Of a DNA stretch of 64,000 nt, positions 44,840 to 53,498 are shown piece after piece (the first letter of the stretch is position 1; each line of letters opens with the position of its first letter). The stretch spans positions 1 to 64,000 of the forward strand of contig JABXKS010000120.1 in the NCBI GenBank assembly GCA_013619125.1, written 5' to 3'. The notes beneath the pieces are model-generated. The model was not told the DNA's origin. It made no database searches and saw nothing but the letters and a program-made list of their open reading frames with translations. A program made the position numbers and the translations under genes. The stretch comes from Clostridiales bacterium. Lineage in GTDB: Bacteria > Bacillota > Clostridia > Tissierellales > GPF-1.

Positions 44840-45961
44840 ATGAAAAAAAGATTATTATCTATTATTTTGGTGATGATAGTAGGCATCGCTTTACTGGCAG
44901 GCTGTTCTCAAGAAAGTGCTGAAACAACCGAAGCAGCTCAAACGGAAGGTGCGTCAGAAGATACAGTAGTTGAAGCACCGGATTACAGTGGTGTTCAATT
45001 GGTTGTATGTACATGGGGCGGGTATACTGGATCGGCAACGAAAGAGATTGCAGCTGATTTCGAAGAATTATACGGTTGTGAAATCATTATTGATGAAGTG
45101 AATGCAAATTCAGATCGCATTGCAAAATTACAAGCTCAAATCAATTCGGGTATTGTTGAAGACGATGTTGTTTATCTTTCAGGAAGCTACGCAAATCAAG
45201 CGGAAGAACTTGGTCTTGTTGAGTTGATTGATACAAGTGTTGTGACAAACGTTGATGAGTTATACGATTTCGCAAAAAATGAATCAGGTTACGGTCCTAT
45301 GGTAGCTGTAGGTCGTTACGGTATTATGTACAATGCAGATATGTTGGATGAATTAGGACTGGAAGCACCAACTTCTTACATGGATTTATTTGATGATCAA
45401 TATGCAGGAATCGTATCACTTCCTGCTATGAGTTCTACTGCAGGTCCTTATGTTTTGGGTGCAATAGCGGAAGAACTTGGCGGTGACTTGGATAACTATC
45501 AAGTAGCATTGGATCTATATGCAGAGAAAAAGGATAATATCAAATTATGGTATACCAGTGATTTGATTGGTGCCATGGCACAAAAAGAAGTAGCTGTAAC
45601 TGTATTTATGGATTTATTGATGCCTGTTCTTGAAAATTCAGGACTTAATATGGTTTGGGTTGATGCAGAAGAAGGTAACTTCGGAGATGATGTATATATC
45701 AATGTTGTGAAAGATGCGCCAAACAAAGAATTGGCACAATTGTTCGTGGATTATACCTTGCAACAATCAACTCAAGAAATGTTCCTTGAGTTGAACAACG
45801 AAGCTCCGACGAATAAGAATGCGGTTATGTCTGAAGAACAACAAACGTTCCTGGCTTATGGCCAAGAAGCGTTTGAGAATTGTACATTCTTTGATTATGA
45901 TAAGCTTAATGTGTTGAAACCCACATTGGTAGAAGAGTGGCAAAAAATAGTAGCCGAGTAA
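44840..45961 (+). CDS. potD: Spermidine/putrescine-type substrate-binding lipoprotein, PotD-like
   Basis: 373 residues. A lipoprotein signal ends LLAGC with the lipidated Cys at 22, and a Glu/Thr-rich linker follows. The mature part is a PotD-type periplasmic-binding fold (VVCTWGGYTGSATKEIAADFEELYGCEI, GRYGIMYNADMLDELGLEAPTSYMDLFDDQYAGIV, MAQKEVAVTVFMDL). It would be anchored outside the membrane and deliver the ligand to PotBC. A terminator follows at 46069. Confidence 0.88.
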   Translation: MKKRLLSIILVMIVGIALLAGCSQESAETTEAAQTEGASEDTVVEAPDYSGVQLVVCTWGGYTGSATKEIAADFEELYGCEIIIDEVNANSDRIAKLQAQINSGIVEDDVVYLSGSYANQAEELGLVELIDTSVVTNVDELYDFAKNESGYGPMVAVGRYGIMYNADMLDELGLEAPTSYMDLFDDQYAGIVSLPAMSSTAGPYVLGAIAEELGGDLDNYQVALDLYAEKKDNIKLWYTSDLIGAMAQKEVAVTVFMDLLMPVLENSGLNMVWVDAEEGNFGDDVYINVVKDAPNKELAQLFVDYTLQQSTQEMFLELNNEAPTNKNAVMSEEQQTFLAYGQEAFENCTFFDYDKLNVLKPTLVEEWQKIVAE

Positions 45962-46068
45962 GTAACCTATAAAATGAATCAAAAACGTGATTTCAGAAAT
46001 GGCTTATCTCAAGAGATGTAAGCGTTGGTAGAAATGAAAATCATGCTAAAATTATGGAAATGGAAAAG

Positions 46069-46100
46069 TCATCTCATCAATTATGATGAGGTGATTTTTT
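46069..46100 (+). terminator. Terminator of the ABC operon
   Basis: TCATCTCATCA (46069-46079) pairs with TGATGAGGTGA (46084-46094) with one G-T pair, 4-base loop, then T residues. Confidence 0.8.
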
Positions 46101-46406
46101 ATTGACAGAGAATAGATCAAGTAAAAGTCGCCAGGTGGTGCGATTTGTCTAATACCTCCTCCTGTATGTTGATTCTACCCTTGGGAGAAAGGAAAAACGC
46201 TTTTAAACTTGATTCACATTCGCGATTGAAGGTTTGTTTGCATTGGAAGGCAACTTACCATATAGTTAAAGCATGTATATTTTCCTTTATTTGGAATAAT
46301 GAAAAGAGTACAGAAAGCTACTGGTTTCTCTTTAAAGAAAAAGAGGATCGTAGAACGGGATATATTTGAAAATCGGGGATTTTAGATTAACATGGGGGAG
46401 AATGAG
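46101..46406 (+). other. Intergenic gap without a visible gene
   Basis: About 300 bases, AT-rich. A 74-codon open frame (46145-46369) has no ribosome-binding site and no family resemblance, so I do not count it. I see no riboswitch and no clear promoter; the promoter of the first propeller gene must lie here. Confidence 0.6.
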
Positions 46407-48194
46407 ATGAAGAAGAAATTGGTCATGATTGTAGTAACTGCTTTTGTACTATTTAATGCAAACCCAGTCCTGGCAACAGCGCAATTGGTTCCAGAAATTG
46501 AATGGCAAAAAAGTTTGGGCGGTACGTCTAGTGAACTTGCTCAAAGTATTCAGCCGACAAAAGATGGCGGATATATTGTTGTTGGTTCTACATATTCAAA
46601 TGATGGAGATGTATCGGACAATCATGGGAATGTGGATGCTTGGGTTGTGAAACTGGATGCCAAAGGTGAAATGGAATGGCAGAAATGCCTGGGTGGTACT
46701 TCTTATGAACATGCCTACGGTATTCTAGAGACAAATGATGGTGGCTATATCGTTGCTGGCAAGACGGGATCACAAGATGGTGATGTATCGGACAATCATG
46801 GCGGATCAGATGCTTGGCTTGTAAAGCTGGATGCGACGGGCAAAATTATTTGGCAGAAATGCTTAGGCGGTTCTGGGGATGAAGAGGTTTTCGATATTCA
46901 GAAGACAGATGATGGTGGATATATACTTGTTGGTTCTACATATTCAGTTGATGGAGATGTGGTGGGTTGTCGTGGAGATGGATCGGGCAATTATGGCGAA
47001 TCGGATGCTTGGGTAGTAAAACTGAAAGAAAACGGTGATATTGATTGGCAAAAATGCCTAGGTGGTAGTGCTTATGATGTTGCCCATAGTATTCAGCTGA
47101 CGAAGGATGGCGGCTATATAATTGCTGGCGTAACGTCTTCACAAGATGGCGATGTATCGGATCCTATTGGCGGATTGGATGCTTGGATTGTAAAACTGAA
47201 GGAAAACGGTGAAATTGAATGGGAGAAATGTCTAGGTGGTACTTTTCATGAACATGCCTACAATATTCAGCTGACAGATGATGGTGGATATGTGTTTGTT
47301 GGCTTTACATGGTCAAGTGATGGAGATGTATCGGGCCATCGTCGCACCTATGATGTCTGGGTTGTAAAACTGAAGGAAAACGGTGACATTGATTGGCAGA
47401 AATGCCTAGGTGGCACGAATCATGATCAAGCCTACAGTATTCAACTGACAAATGACGGCGGATATATAGTTGCTGGCGGAACGCAATCACAAGATGGCGA
47501 TGTATCAGGCCATCATAGATATGAAGATATTTGGGTTGTAAAACTGGATGAGAAGGGTGAAATCAATTGGCAGAAAAGCCTGGGTGGTACCGAAAATGAT
47601 AATGCCTACAGTATTCAGCAGACCGATGATGGTGGATATGTGGTTGCTGGTCATGTTTATTCACAAGATGGCGACGTATTGAGCAATCATGGTAGCTGGG
47701 ATGTTTGGATCGTAAAGTTTGAGGGGAATGGTGATGAAGCACCTGCGTCGAATGGAGATGCATCGATGAATCGACCCAGAGCGATCATTCGCGAGCGGAC
47801 CTTTGCCGGTCAAACACTTGCAACTTTTCGAAATGATGGGTTTGGGTTACTGAAGGTTATTGATCCGCTAACGAAAGCCATTGATTTTCGCGCACCCCTA
47901 CGGTCTGAAGAAAAGGATGTACGGTTGAGAATTCCTTATGCGGATATACAAATGAAAGTCGCAGTTGGGGCGAAAAATCTTTTGATCGAGCATCGAGGAC
48001 AAGAGATTCAAATTTCCATGAGTACCTTTGAGTGTGAGGAGCTTCTTTTTGGGATGCCTTCTCACGACGAAGCCATGATTGAAATTCATTTGATTGAGGA
48101 AGAGGATGGATCTCTTGAAAAAGTGATCCAGTTGATTGTTGTCGAACAAGTGGATGAGAAGACAAAACTTGTGCACCGAATGAATATTCAATAA
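46407..48194 (+). CDS. Secreted seven-repeat propeller protein, copy 1
   Basis: 595 residues from the ATG at 46407, which follows GGGGGAG by 6 bases; an ATG five codons upstream lies before that site. A signal peptide (MKKKLVMIVVTAFVLFNANPVLATAQ) has no lipobox. Residues about 30-440 form seven repeats of 57-65 residues with the pattern WQKCLGGT..(D/E)xAxSIQxTxDGGYIVAGxTxSxDGDVSxxHG..DAWVVKL, consistent with a seven-bladed beta-propeller. The DGD and DGG turns could bind calcium. The last 140 residues form another domain (RERTFAGQTLATF...LRIPYADI...LIEHRGQEIQISM) shared with copy 2. No sortase, SLH or lipid anchor is seen. The role is unknown. Confidence 0.85.
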   Translation: MKKKLVMIVVTAFVLFNANPVLATAQLVPEIEWQKSLGGTSSELAQSIQPTKDGGYIVVGSTYSNDGDVSDNHGNVDAWVVKLDAKGEMEWQKCLGGTSYEHAYGILETNDGGYIVAGKTGSQDGDVSDNHGGSDAWLVKLDATGKIIWQKCLGGSGDEEVFDIQKTDDGGYILVGSTYSVDGDVVGCRGDGSGNYGESDAWVVKLKENGDIDWQKCLGGSAYDVAHSIQLTKDGGYIIAGVTSSQDGDVSDPIGGLDAWIVKLKENGEIEWEKCLGGTFHEHAYNIQLTDDGGYVFVGFTWSSDGDVSGHRRTYDVWVVKLKENGDIDWQKCLGGTNHDQAYSIQLTNDGGYIVAGGTQSQDGDVSGHHRYEDIWVVKLDEKGEINWQKSLGGTENDNAYSIQQTDDGGYVVAGHVYSQDGDVLSNHGSWDVWIVKFEGNGDEAPASNGDASMNRPRAIIRERTFAGQTLATFRNDGFGLLKVIDPLTKAIDFRAPLRSEEKDVRLRIPYADIQMKVAVGAKNLLIEHRGQEIQISMSTFECEELLFGMPSHDEAMIEIHLIEEEDGSLEKVIQLIVVEQVDEKTKLVHRMNIQ

Positions 48195-48215
48195 GGTGTA
48201 TTTGAAAATCAGAAG

Positions 48216-48267
48216 AATGAGCCTAGCAGACCTGAATGAAATTAGGTTTGTGGGCTCATTTTTTTGC
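48216..48267 (+). terminator. Terminator of propeller gene 1
   Basis: AATGAGCC/GGCTCATT outer stem and AGACCT/AGGTTT inner stem, then eight or nine T residues. Confidence 0.8.
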
Positions 48268-48297
48268 GATGACCCTACAACTCTTTGAAGTCGCTTA

Positions 48298-48326
48298 TTG
48301 TGCTAGGGCATTGCCTATGATAATAT
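48298..48326 (+). promoter_or_regulatory. Promoter of the amino-acid permease gene
   Basis: TTGTGC (48298-48303), 17-base spacer, TAATAT (48321-48326). Confidence 0.5.
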
Positions 48327-48429
48327 AATTCAGTGAAATGCATGGTTAATTCTTATGTTAACGGTTTGAGAAATATGGAATTTATTAGGGTTTACGTTAT
48401 AGCAATAATAAAGTTGTTGAGGAGAGGTT

Positions 48430-49770
48430 ATGGAAGGATTAAGTAAGAAATATGGATTGCCTACGGCGATTGCCATGGTGGTTGGCATCGTCATTGGTTC
48501 AGGCGTATTTTTCAAAGCGGATGATGTTCTGGTGCTTACGGGCGGCAATGTGTTATTGGCCTTGGTTGCGTGGGGGCTTGGCGCCTTTTCCATGATCTTT
48601 GGCGCATTGTGCTTTGCAGAGTTCGCGGGACGAATTGAGAGATCCAACGGGATTGTGGATTATATGGAGATTGCTTATGGCAATCGCATGGGGTACTTGA
48701 TCGGCTGGTTTAATTGTGTGCTGTATTCTTCAGCATTGTGTGCGATTCTGGCATGGGTAAGTTCTCTTTATACCATGATACTTTTGGGCAGCGACAATCC
48801 CTCAAATTCAATTGCGACTTGGGTACTTGCGGTGGTGTACATGGTGCTGATCTATACCATGAACTATGTAGCACCCATACTGGCAGGAAAGTTTCAGGTC
48901 ACGACAACGGTCATTAAGTTGATTCCACTGACTTTGATTGCAGTGCTGGGTGTTGTGAGTGGAATGATCAATGGCGTTTTAGTTGAAAATATGAGTGCGG
49001 CGGCTTCGGGGATCACAAAGTCCGGTGGCACATTGGCATCGGCGGTTGTTGCGACCGCTTTCGCGTATGAAGGCTGGATTTTGGCGATTACGGTAAATAG
49101 TGAAATTAAGGATTCTAAGAAGAATCTGCCTAAGGCCTTGGTGTTGGGAACGCTCACTGTCTTTGTCGTCTATGTGATCTACTTCTTAGGGATCACCAGC
49201 GCATTGCCGACTGATGTCATCTTGGCGCAAGGCGATCAAGCCGTTAGTATGGTGGCGAATAATATGTTTGGCACGATCGGCGGAAGTATTCTGACTGCAT
49301 TTGTTGTAATCTCCTGCCTGGGAACCTTAAATGGTCTGGCGTTGACGAATTCGAGAATCCCATATTCTTTGGCGATTCGAAATCAGGGTCCTGCACCTGC
49401 ATTTTTTTCTAAAGTCGATCCGAAGACGAATATGCCAAGACATTCAGCGATTGGCGCTTTTGTCATTTCGATGATTTATTTGGCTCTTTGGTATGGAAGT
49501 TTGAATAATGTATTCGGTCGTTATATCGGTTTGGATGAAATTCCAATTGTTATGATTTATGGTTTCTACATCCTTTTGTATGTTTGGTATATTCAAAATT
49601 TCAAGGACTTGAACGTGTTTAACCGATATGTAAAACCGATTTGCGCCATTTTGGGTGCTCTGGTCATTGTAGTCGGGGGCATTCAAAACCCGAATGTCGG
49701 GATCTACATGTTGATTTCCCTTGTGTTGATTTTGAGCGGTCTTTTCTTCTACCGCAAGGAACCGGCTTGA
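48430..49770 (+). CDS. APC-superfamily amino-acid permease
   Basis: 446 residues, 12 hydrophobic segments. The first segment carries the APC motif GLPTAIAMVVGIVIGSGVFFKADDVL, and FAYEGWILAITVNSEIKDSKKNLPKAL is the conserved segment 6-7 region. Such permeases import or exchange amino acids. The substrate is not readable. GAGGAG precedes the ATG. It has its own promoter and terminator. Confidence 0.9.
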   Translation: MEGLSKKYGLPTAIAMVVGIVIGSGVFFKADDVLVLTGGNVLLALVAWGLGAFSMIFGALCFAEFAGRIERSNGIVDYMEIAYGNRMGYLIGWFNCVLYSSALCAILAWVSSLYTMILLGSDNPSNSIATWVLAVVYMVLIYTMNYVAPILAGKFQVTTTVIKLIPLTLIAVLGVVSGMINGVLVENMSAAASGITKSGGTLASAVVATAFAYEGWILAITVNSEIKDSKKNLPKALVLGTLTVFVVYVIYFLGITSALPTDVILAQGDQAVSMVANNMFGTIGGSILTAFVVISCLGTLNGLALTNSRIPYSLAIRNQGPAPAFFSKVDPKTNMPRHSAIGAFVISMIYLALWYGSLNNVFGRYIGLDEIPIVMIYGFYILLYVWYIQNFKDLNVFNRYVKPICAILGALVIVVGGIQNPNVGIYMLISLVLILSGLFFYRKEPA

Positions 49771-49801
49771 TTATCAAATGTAACGTTTAAAGTTAAATCG
49801 G

Positions 49802-49846
49802 AACCTCTATGGAATGGGTGAAACTAAACTCCGTAGAGGTTTTTTT
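49802..49846 (+). terminator. Terminator of the permease gene
   Basis: AACCTCTATGGA (49802-49813) pairs with TCCGTAGAGGTT (49830-49841) with one G-T pair, 16-base loop, then T residues. Confidence 0.8.
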
Positions 49847-49922
49847 GCATATAAAAACTTGCATGGTCATTTCGAAATGTGATATGGTGTATCATACTTT
49901 ATGGAATGGACGTGATAAAGAT

Positions 49923-50594
49923 ATGGCTAAAATAGTGAAAATAAAGAAACCGAAACTAACGCCGTGTTTGGCAGTTTGTATCGATGCAAAAAGTGAGCTG
50001 CGAGCGAGTGTGGAGAGGGAAGACGATGTAATCAACCTTCATTTCAAACAGCAAAATTTGGAGAATGAAGTGTTTGACAATCTTTATTTTGAGAATGTTT
50101 GTTTTGATAATTGCTCATTTTCTGAGGTAGTATTGGAGCGATGTTCATTCAGCAACGTGGTGTTTGACTCCTGCGCCTTTCCCAATTGCGATTTCTCCCG
50201 TAGTTGGTTTAGTCAGTGTGAATTCAAAAGTTCTCAATTGGTAGGTTCCAATTTTGCAGAATGCAAGTTCATTGATTTTACGATCGAAAAGAGTGCGTTG
50301 CGCTATGCGAACTTTACCAGTGCGCAGTTTGATAAGTGTGCGATTCTCGATTCGGATCTATCGGACGCTTTTTTTGCCGGTTGTTCGTTAAAGTTTTTTG
50401 AGACGAGGGACTCGCAGTTCGTTCGAACCGAGTTTTTTAGAACGCCCTTAAAGAATGTAGATTTTTCTGCCTGTGATTTGGAAGGAATTTGTGTATCGGA
50501 GCATGCAGAAGAATTGAAGGGTGTAATTGTGAACGTCTATCAAGCTGTTGAGCTGTCTAAATTATTGGGATTACAGATCAAAGAAGATGAGTAA
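49923..50594 (+). CDS. Qnr-like pentapeptide-repeat protein
   Basis: 223 residues from the ATG at 49923; earlier in-frame starts (49887, 49809) run into the terminator or lack sites, and the site before 49923 is itself weak. From residue 40 to 180 the pentapeptide A/C(D/N)(L/F)XX pattern is clear (VFDNLYFENVCFDNCSFSEV, FANCDFSRSWFSQCEF-like runs). The end (LEGICVSEHAEELKGVIVNVYQAVELSKLLGLQI) resembles the C-terminal helix of Qnr proteins. Qnr proteins mimic DNA and protect gyrase from quinolones. Length and C-terminus fit that group. Natural function in such bacteria is not established. Confidence 0.75.
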   Translation: MAKIVKIKKPKLTPCLAVCIDAKSELRASVEREDDVINLHFKQQNLENEVFDNLYFENVCFDNCSFSEVVLERCSFSNVVFDSCAFPNCDFSRSWFSQCEFKSSQLVGSNFAECKFIDFTIEKSALRYANFTSAQFDKCAILDSDLSDAFFAGCSLKFFETRDSQFVRTEFFRTPLKNVDFSACDLEGICVSEHAEELKGVIVNVYQAVELSKLLGLQIKEDE

Positions 50595-50994
50595 AGAATA
50601 GACTACGTTGTGGTTTGCTATTCCATCGAGAAGGTCAGAGGAAATGAAATAAAATAGTATATATATGAAAACAACCCCTGTATGTCTGAGTCAAATCAGA
50701 TCTGCAGGGGTTGTTTTCTCGTGTTGCCGGTGTCGTTGGAAGGCTGTGTGTTGTGAAGCGATTCGGTTTTGTAGGGAAGAAAATCTGTTTTTATTTAAGC
50801 TTGAGTTGAATGAATATTCGGATTGTAAGGCTTGTTGGGGTTGTAATGAAAAGAAAATAAAGGTATAGTTAATATGGAAATTAATTACTTTTTTTAAATT
50901 ATTTTCTAATTTCTAGTTTGAAGCATTGAGGTGTACTGACGGAAAAGAATAGAATATGACATTTACTCCAACTTGAGAAAGGAGAATTATCAAA
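50595..50994 (+). other. Gap with a long inverted repeat and a possible gene remnant
   Basis: 400 bases, no complete gene. A 14-bp perfect inverted repeat (50667-50680 with 50705-50718, GAAAACAACCCCTG) with an inner CTGA/TCAG may end transcription in both directions. A 67-codon frame (50665-50868) starts in this hairpin; its end, FKLELNEYSDCKACWGCN, resembles the Cys-containing loop of NADPH-dependent FMN reductases, so it may be a decayed fragment of such a gene. The remainder (50870-50994) is AT-rich with nothing visible except the ribosome-binding site of the next gene. Confidence 0.4.
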
Positions 50995-52785
50995 TTGAAA
51001 AAGATGCTTATTTACGGATTCATTATTACTATACTCTTGTTTTCAGCAACCCCGGTACAGGCAGCTTCGCAAGATATTCCGGAGGTGGAATGGCAGAAAT
51101 TCTTGGGTGGTCTTATGTCTGAACGGGCTTCTAACATTCAGCAGACCGTGGATGGCGGATATATCATAGCCGGTGAAACGAATTCTATTGATGGAGCTTT
51201 TTCAGGCAATCATGGTGGTGGTGACGTGTGGGTCGTGAAGTTGAGCACCTCCGGCAGTGTTGAATGGCAGACTTGCCTAGGTGGCTCTAAATATGAGGAT
51301 GCGAATAGCATTCAGCAAACCAAGGATGGCGGATATATCGTCGCCGGTTATACCCAGTCAAAGGATGGCGATTTTTTAGTCGATGAGGGCGATTCCTCAG
51401 ACAATGGAGTTTACTGTGATGCGTGGGCAGCGAAGTTAAGCACGTCCGGTAGTGTTGTATGGGCAAAGACCTTTGGTGGTTCAGCTGCTGATATCGCGAA
51501 TGACATTCAGCAGAGAGCGGATGGTGGATATGTTTTTGTTGGTTATACAGAGTCCAACGATGGCGGTGATTCGGGCTATCATGCTAGAATGGATATGTGG
51601 ATCGTGGCGCTGGACGAAGATGGCGAGATAGAAAAACAGAAATGCTTAGGTGGTTCTGCTAATGAACTTGCCTATAGCGTCCAACCGACAGCGGATAAGG
51701 GATATATCGTTGCTGGTTTTACAGGTTCGAGTGATGGCGATGTTAAAGAGATGGCTGGAATCGTTGATGCTTGGGTTGTGAAACTTGATGCGGAATTGAA
51801 TATAGCGTGGGAGAATACCCTGGGTGGTACTTCTGATGAGTATGCGGAGAGTGTTTTGCAAACCGAGGATGGCGGATATATCTTGGCCGGTTATACCGAC
51901 TCAAAGGATGGCGATATTTTAGTTAAGGATGTCGATGAATCGGGCAATCATGGCAAGCGTGACGCATGGGTTGTGAAGCTGGGAGTGAACGGCAGCATGG
52001 AGTGGCAAAATTGTTTGGGCGGTTCTTCGGAAGATAGCGTATCTGACATTCAGCTGACATCGGATGGTGGATATATGGTTTCCGGTACTTCGAGTTCTAC
52101 GGATGGCGATGTTGTTGGCAATCATGGTGGCGTTGATGCGTGGGTTGTGAAGCTGCAAGCAGACGGTAAACTAGAATGGCAGAAGTGTATTGGGAGTGTT
52201 GAATATGACTTCTGTTACGGTGGTAGCTTGACAAAGGAAAATGGATATATCATGGTTGGTGAAAGTGAATACGGTGCTGGCGATGTACCGTTCGAATTAA
52301 GTTATGGAAATATATGGGTGGTAAAGCTCAGCGGTGTCGAGGAAGTCAGAGAATCTACAGGACGACCAATATCTATGATTGTAGAACGCTCATTCGGAGG
52401 CCAAACGCTGGCGACTTTCCGAGACAATTGCTTTGGAGTGTTTAAAGCAGTCGAGCTGGAATCGGGGAGAGTTGATTACCGGGCATTGTTGAAATCTGAT
52501 GAAATGGATCTGCGGTTGAGAATTCCATTTGAGGACATCATGAGAAAACAGGGTGCTGGGGCTAACAATCTGTTGATTGAATATCGGGGACAAGAGATTA
52601 AAATCCCGATGAGCCTCTTCTATTGTGAGAGTCTTCTTGCGGAGATGCCTTGCCAAGACGATGCCACGATTGAAATTCATTTGACAGTGGATGAAGATGG
52701 AGTTGTGAATCAGAAAATCCAATTGTTTGTTGTTGAACAAATCGATGAGATCTCACGGGTGGTGCGTCGCGCAACAGTACAATAA
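50995..52785 (+). CDS. Secreted seven-repeat propeller protein, copy 2
   Basis: 596 residues from a TTG at 50995, 10 bases after AAAGGAG; the next ATG (51004) is 19 bases away. A signal peptide (MKKMLIYGFIITILLFSATPVQAASQ) is present without lipobox. Seven repeats of 57-65 residues follow the same pattern as copy 1 (EWQKCLGG..xDGGYIVAGxTxSxDGD..DAWVVKL); the seventh is the most diverged. Two blades carry 7-residue insertions (LVDEGDSSDNG and LVKDVDESGNHG). The 140-residue C-terminal domain (VERSFGGQTLATFRDNCFGVF...LRIPFEDI...LLIEYRGQEIKIPMSLF) matches copy 1. No cell-wall anchor is visible. The role is unknown. Confidence 0.85.
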   Translation: MKKMLIYGFIITILLFSATPVQAASQDIPEVEWQKFLGGLMSERASNIQQTVDGGYIIAGETNSIDGAFSGNHGGGDVWVVKLSTSGSVEWQTCLGGSKYEDANSIQQTKDGGYIVAGYTQSKDGDFLVDEGDSSDNGVYCDAWAAKLSTSGSVVWAKTFGGSAADIANDIQQRADGGYVFVGYTESNDGGDSGYHARMDMWIVALDEDGEIEKQKCLGGSANELAYSVQPTADKGYIVAGFTGSSDGDVKEMAGIVDAWVVKLDAELNIAWENTLGGTSDEYAESVLQTEDGGYILAGYTDSKDGDILVKDVDESGNHGKRDAWVVKLGVNGSMEWQNCLGGSSEDSVSDIQLTSDGGYMVSGTSSSTDGDVVGNHGGVDAWVVKLQADGKLEWQKCIGSVEYDFCYGGSLTKENGYIMVGESEYGAGDVPFELSYGNIWVVKLSGVEEVRESTGRPISMIVERSFGGQTLATFRDNCFGVFKAVELESGRVDYRALLKSDEMDLRLRIPFEDIMRKQGAGANNLLIEYRGQEIKIPMSLFYCESLLAEMPCQDDATIEIHLTVDEDGVVNQKIQLFVVEQIDEISRVVRRATVQ

Positions 52786-52820
52786 CTGACTAGTTATTCG
52801 AGTAGTTTGATAAAACCAAG

Positions 52821-52860
52821 AAACGCCTGCAAATTCGATTTCGAATTTGCAGGCGTTTTC
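52821..52860. terminator. Bidirectional terminator
   Basis: An 18-bp perfect stem (52821-52838 with 52841-52858) between propeller gene 2 and the convergent LysE gene. Confidence 0.85.
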
Positions 52861-52862
52861 TA

Positions 52863-53498
52863 TCAAATGATTTCATTTATTTTGTCGGCGGTTCTTATTT
52901 TGTTGAGGGTTCTCATTCCAAACCCGACCAAGAGAACGCCTACGGCGCCATTGAAGGATTTCAGTATAATCGGTGAGATGATTACCGAGAGTGTGTTGCC
53001 AAGAACACTGACGGCGCTGAGGAAGACTAGGGTGGAAAGCACAGCTCCTGTGCCAAATTTAATCATATCGATTTGACCAAGGTTTTCTTCTGCGAGCTTG
53101 GCTGAAAATACGCCAGCCCAGAAGAGGATGGTCAATGGGTTTGACAGGGTCAAGAGCATGGTATGCTGGAATATGTTTCCTGGATCACCGGCTGCCAGGC
53201 TGAAGCTTGGAAGAAAAGAGATGTCGAAGGCGCCCAGGAGAGTGCTGAGTCCGAACACCATGACGATGATCCCGCCAAAGAGCTGAATGAAGTGTTGAAT
53301 CTTGGGGTTTGCTTTGAGTAGTGTGCCCAGACCAAGAATGGCTGCCGCAATAAAGAGGGCGTCAACTAGAGTGACACCGAGTACGCCGAGAAGGGCTGGT
53401 TTTAGCCCTGTGGAAATGGCCGTTTGAAAGATGAATAGACAGACCGGACCCACTGCAAATTGCAGGAGGAGGCCGAATTTGAATCCCTTGATCATCAT
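52863..53498 (-). CDS. LysE-family amino-acid exporter
   Basis: 211 residues with six hydrophobic segments. FKFGLLLQFAVGPVCLFIFQTAISTGLKPALLGVLGVTLVDALFIAAAILGLG is the conserved LysE opening, and LLTLSNPLTILFWAGVF is the family's middle motif. LysE/RhtB proteins export amino acids such as lysine, arginine or homoserine. It overlaps the Lrp gene by 4 bases, a pairing common in bacteria, where the regulator senses the amino acid to be exported. Confidence 0.93.
   Translation of the reverse strand: MMIKGFKFGLLLQFAVGPVCLFIFQTAISTGLKPALLGVLGVTLVDALFIAAAILGLGTLLKANPKIQHFIQLFGGIIVMVFGLSTLLGAFDISFLPSFSLAAGDPGNIFQHTMLLTLSNPLTILFWAGVFSAKLAEENLGQIDMIKFGTGAVLSTLVFLSAVSVLGNTLSVIISPIILKSFNGAVGVLLVGFGMRTLNKIRTADKINEII

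Noticed and set aside
46145-46369. A 74-codon frame before propeller gene 1
   Set aside because: No ribosome-binding site, no recognisable motif, and AT-rich composition that leaves frames open by chance.
46101-46400. A c-di-GMP riboswitch before the surface-type propeller gene
   Set aside because: No GEMM core sequences could be found on reading the region.
46480-47720. Regular DNA repeats of about 174 bases, considered as a CRISPR or satellite array
   Set aside because: They are the coding repeats of the propeller protein, keep frame, and vary most at silent positions; there are no spacers.
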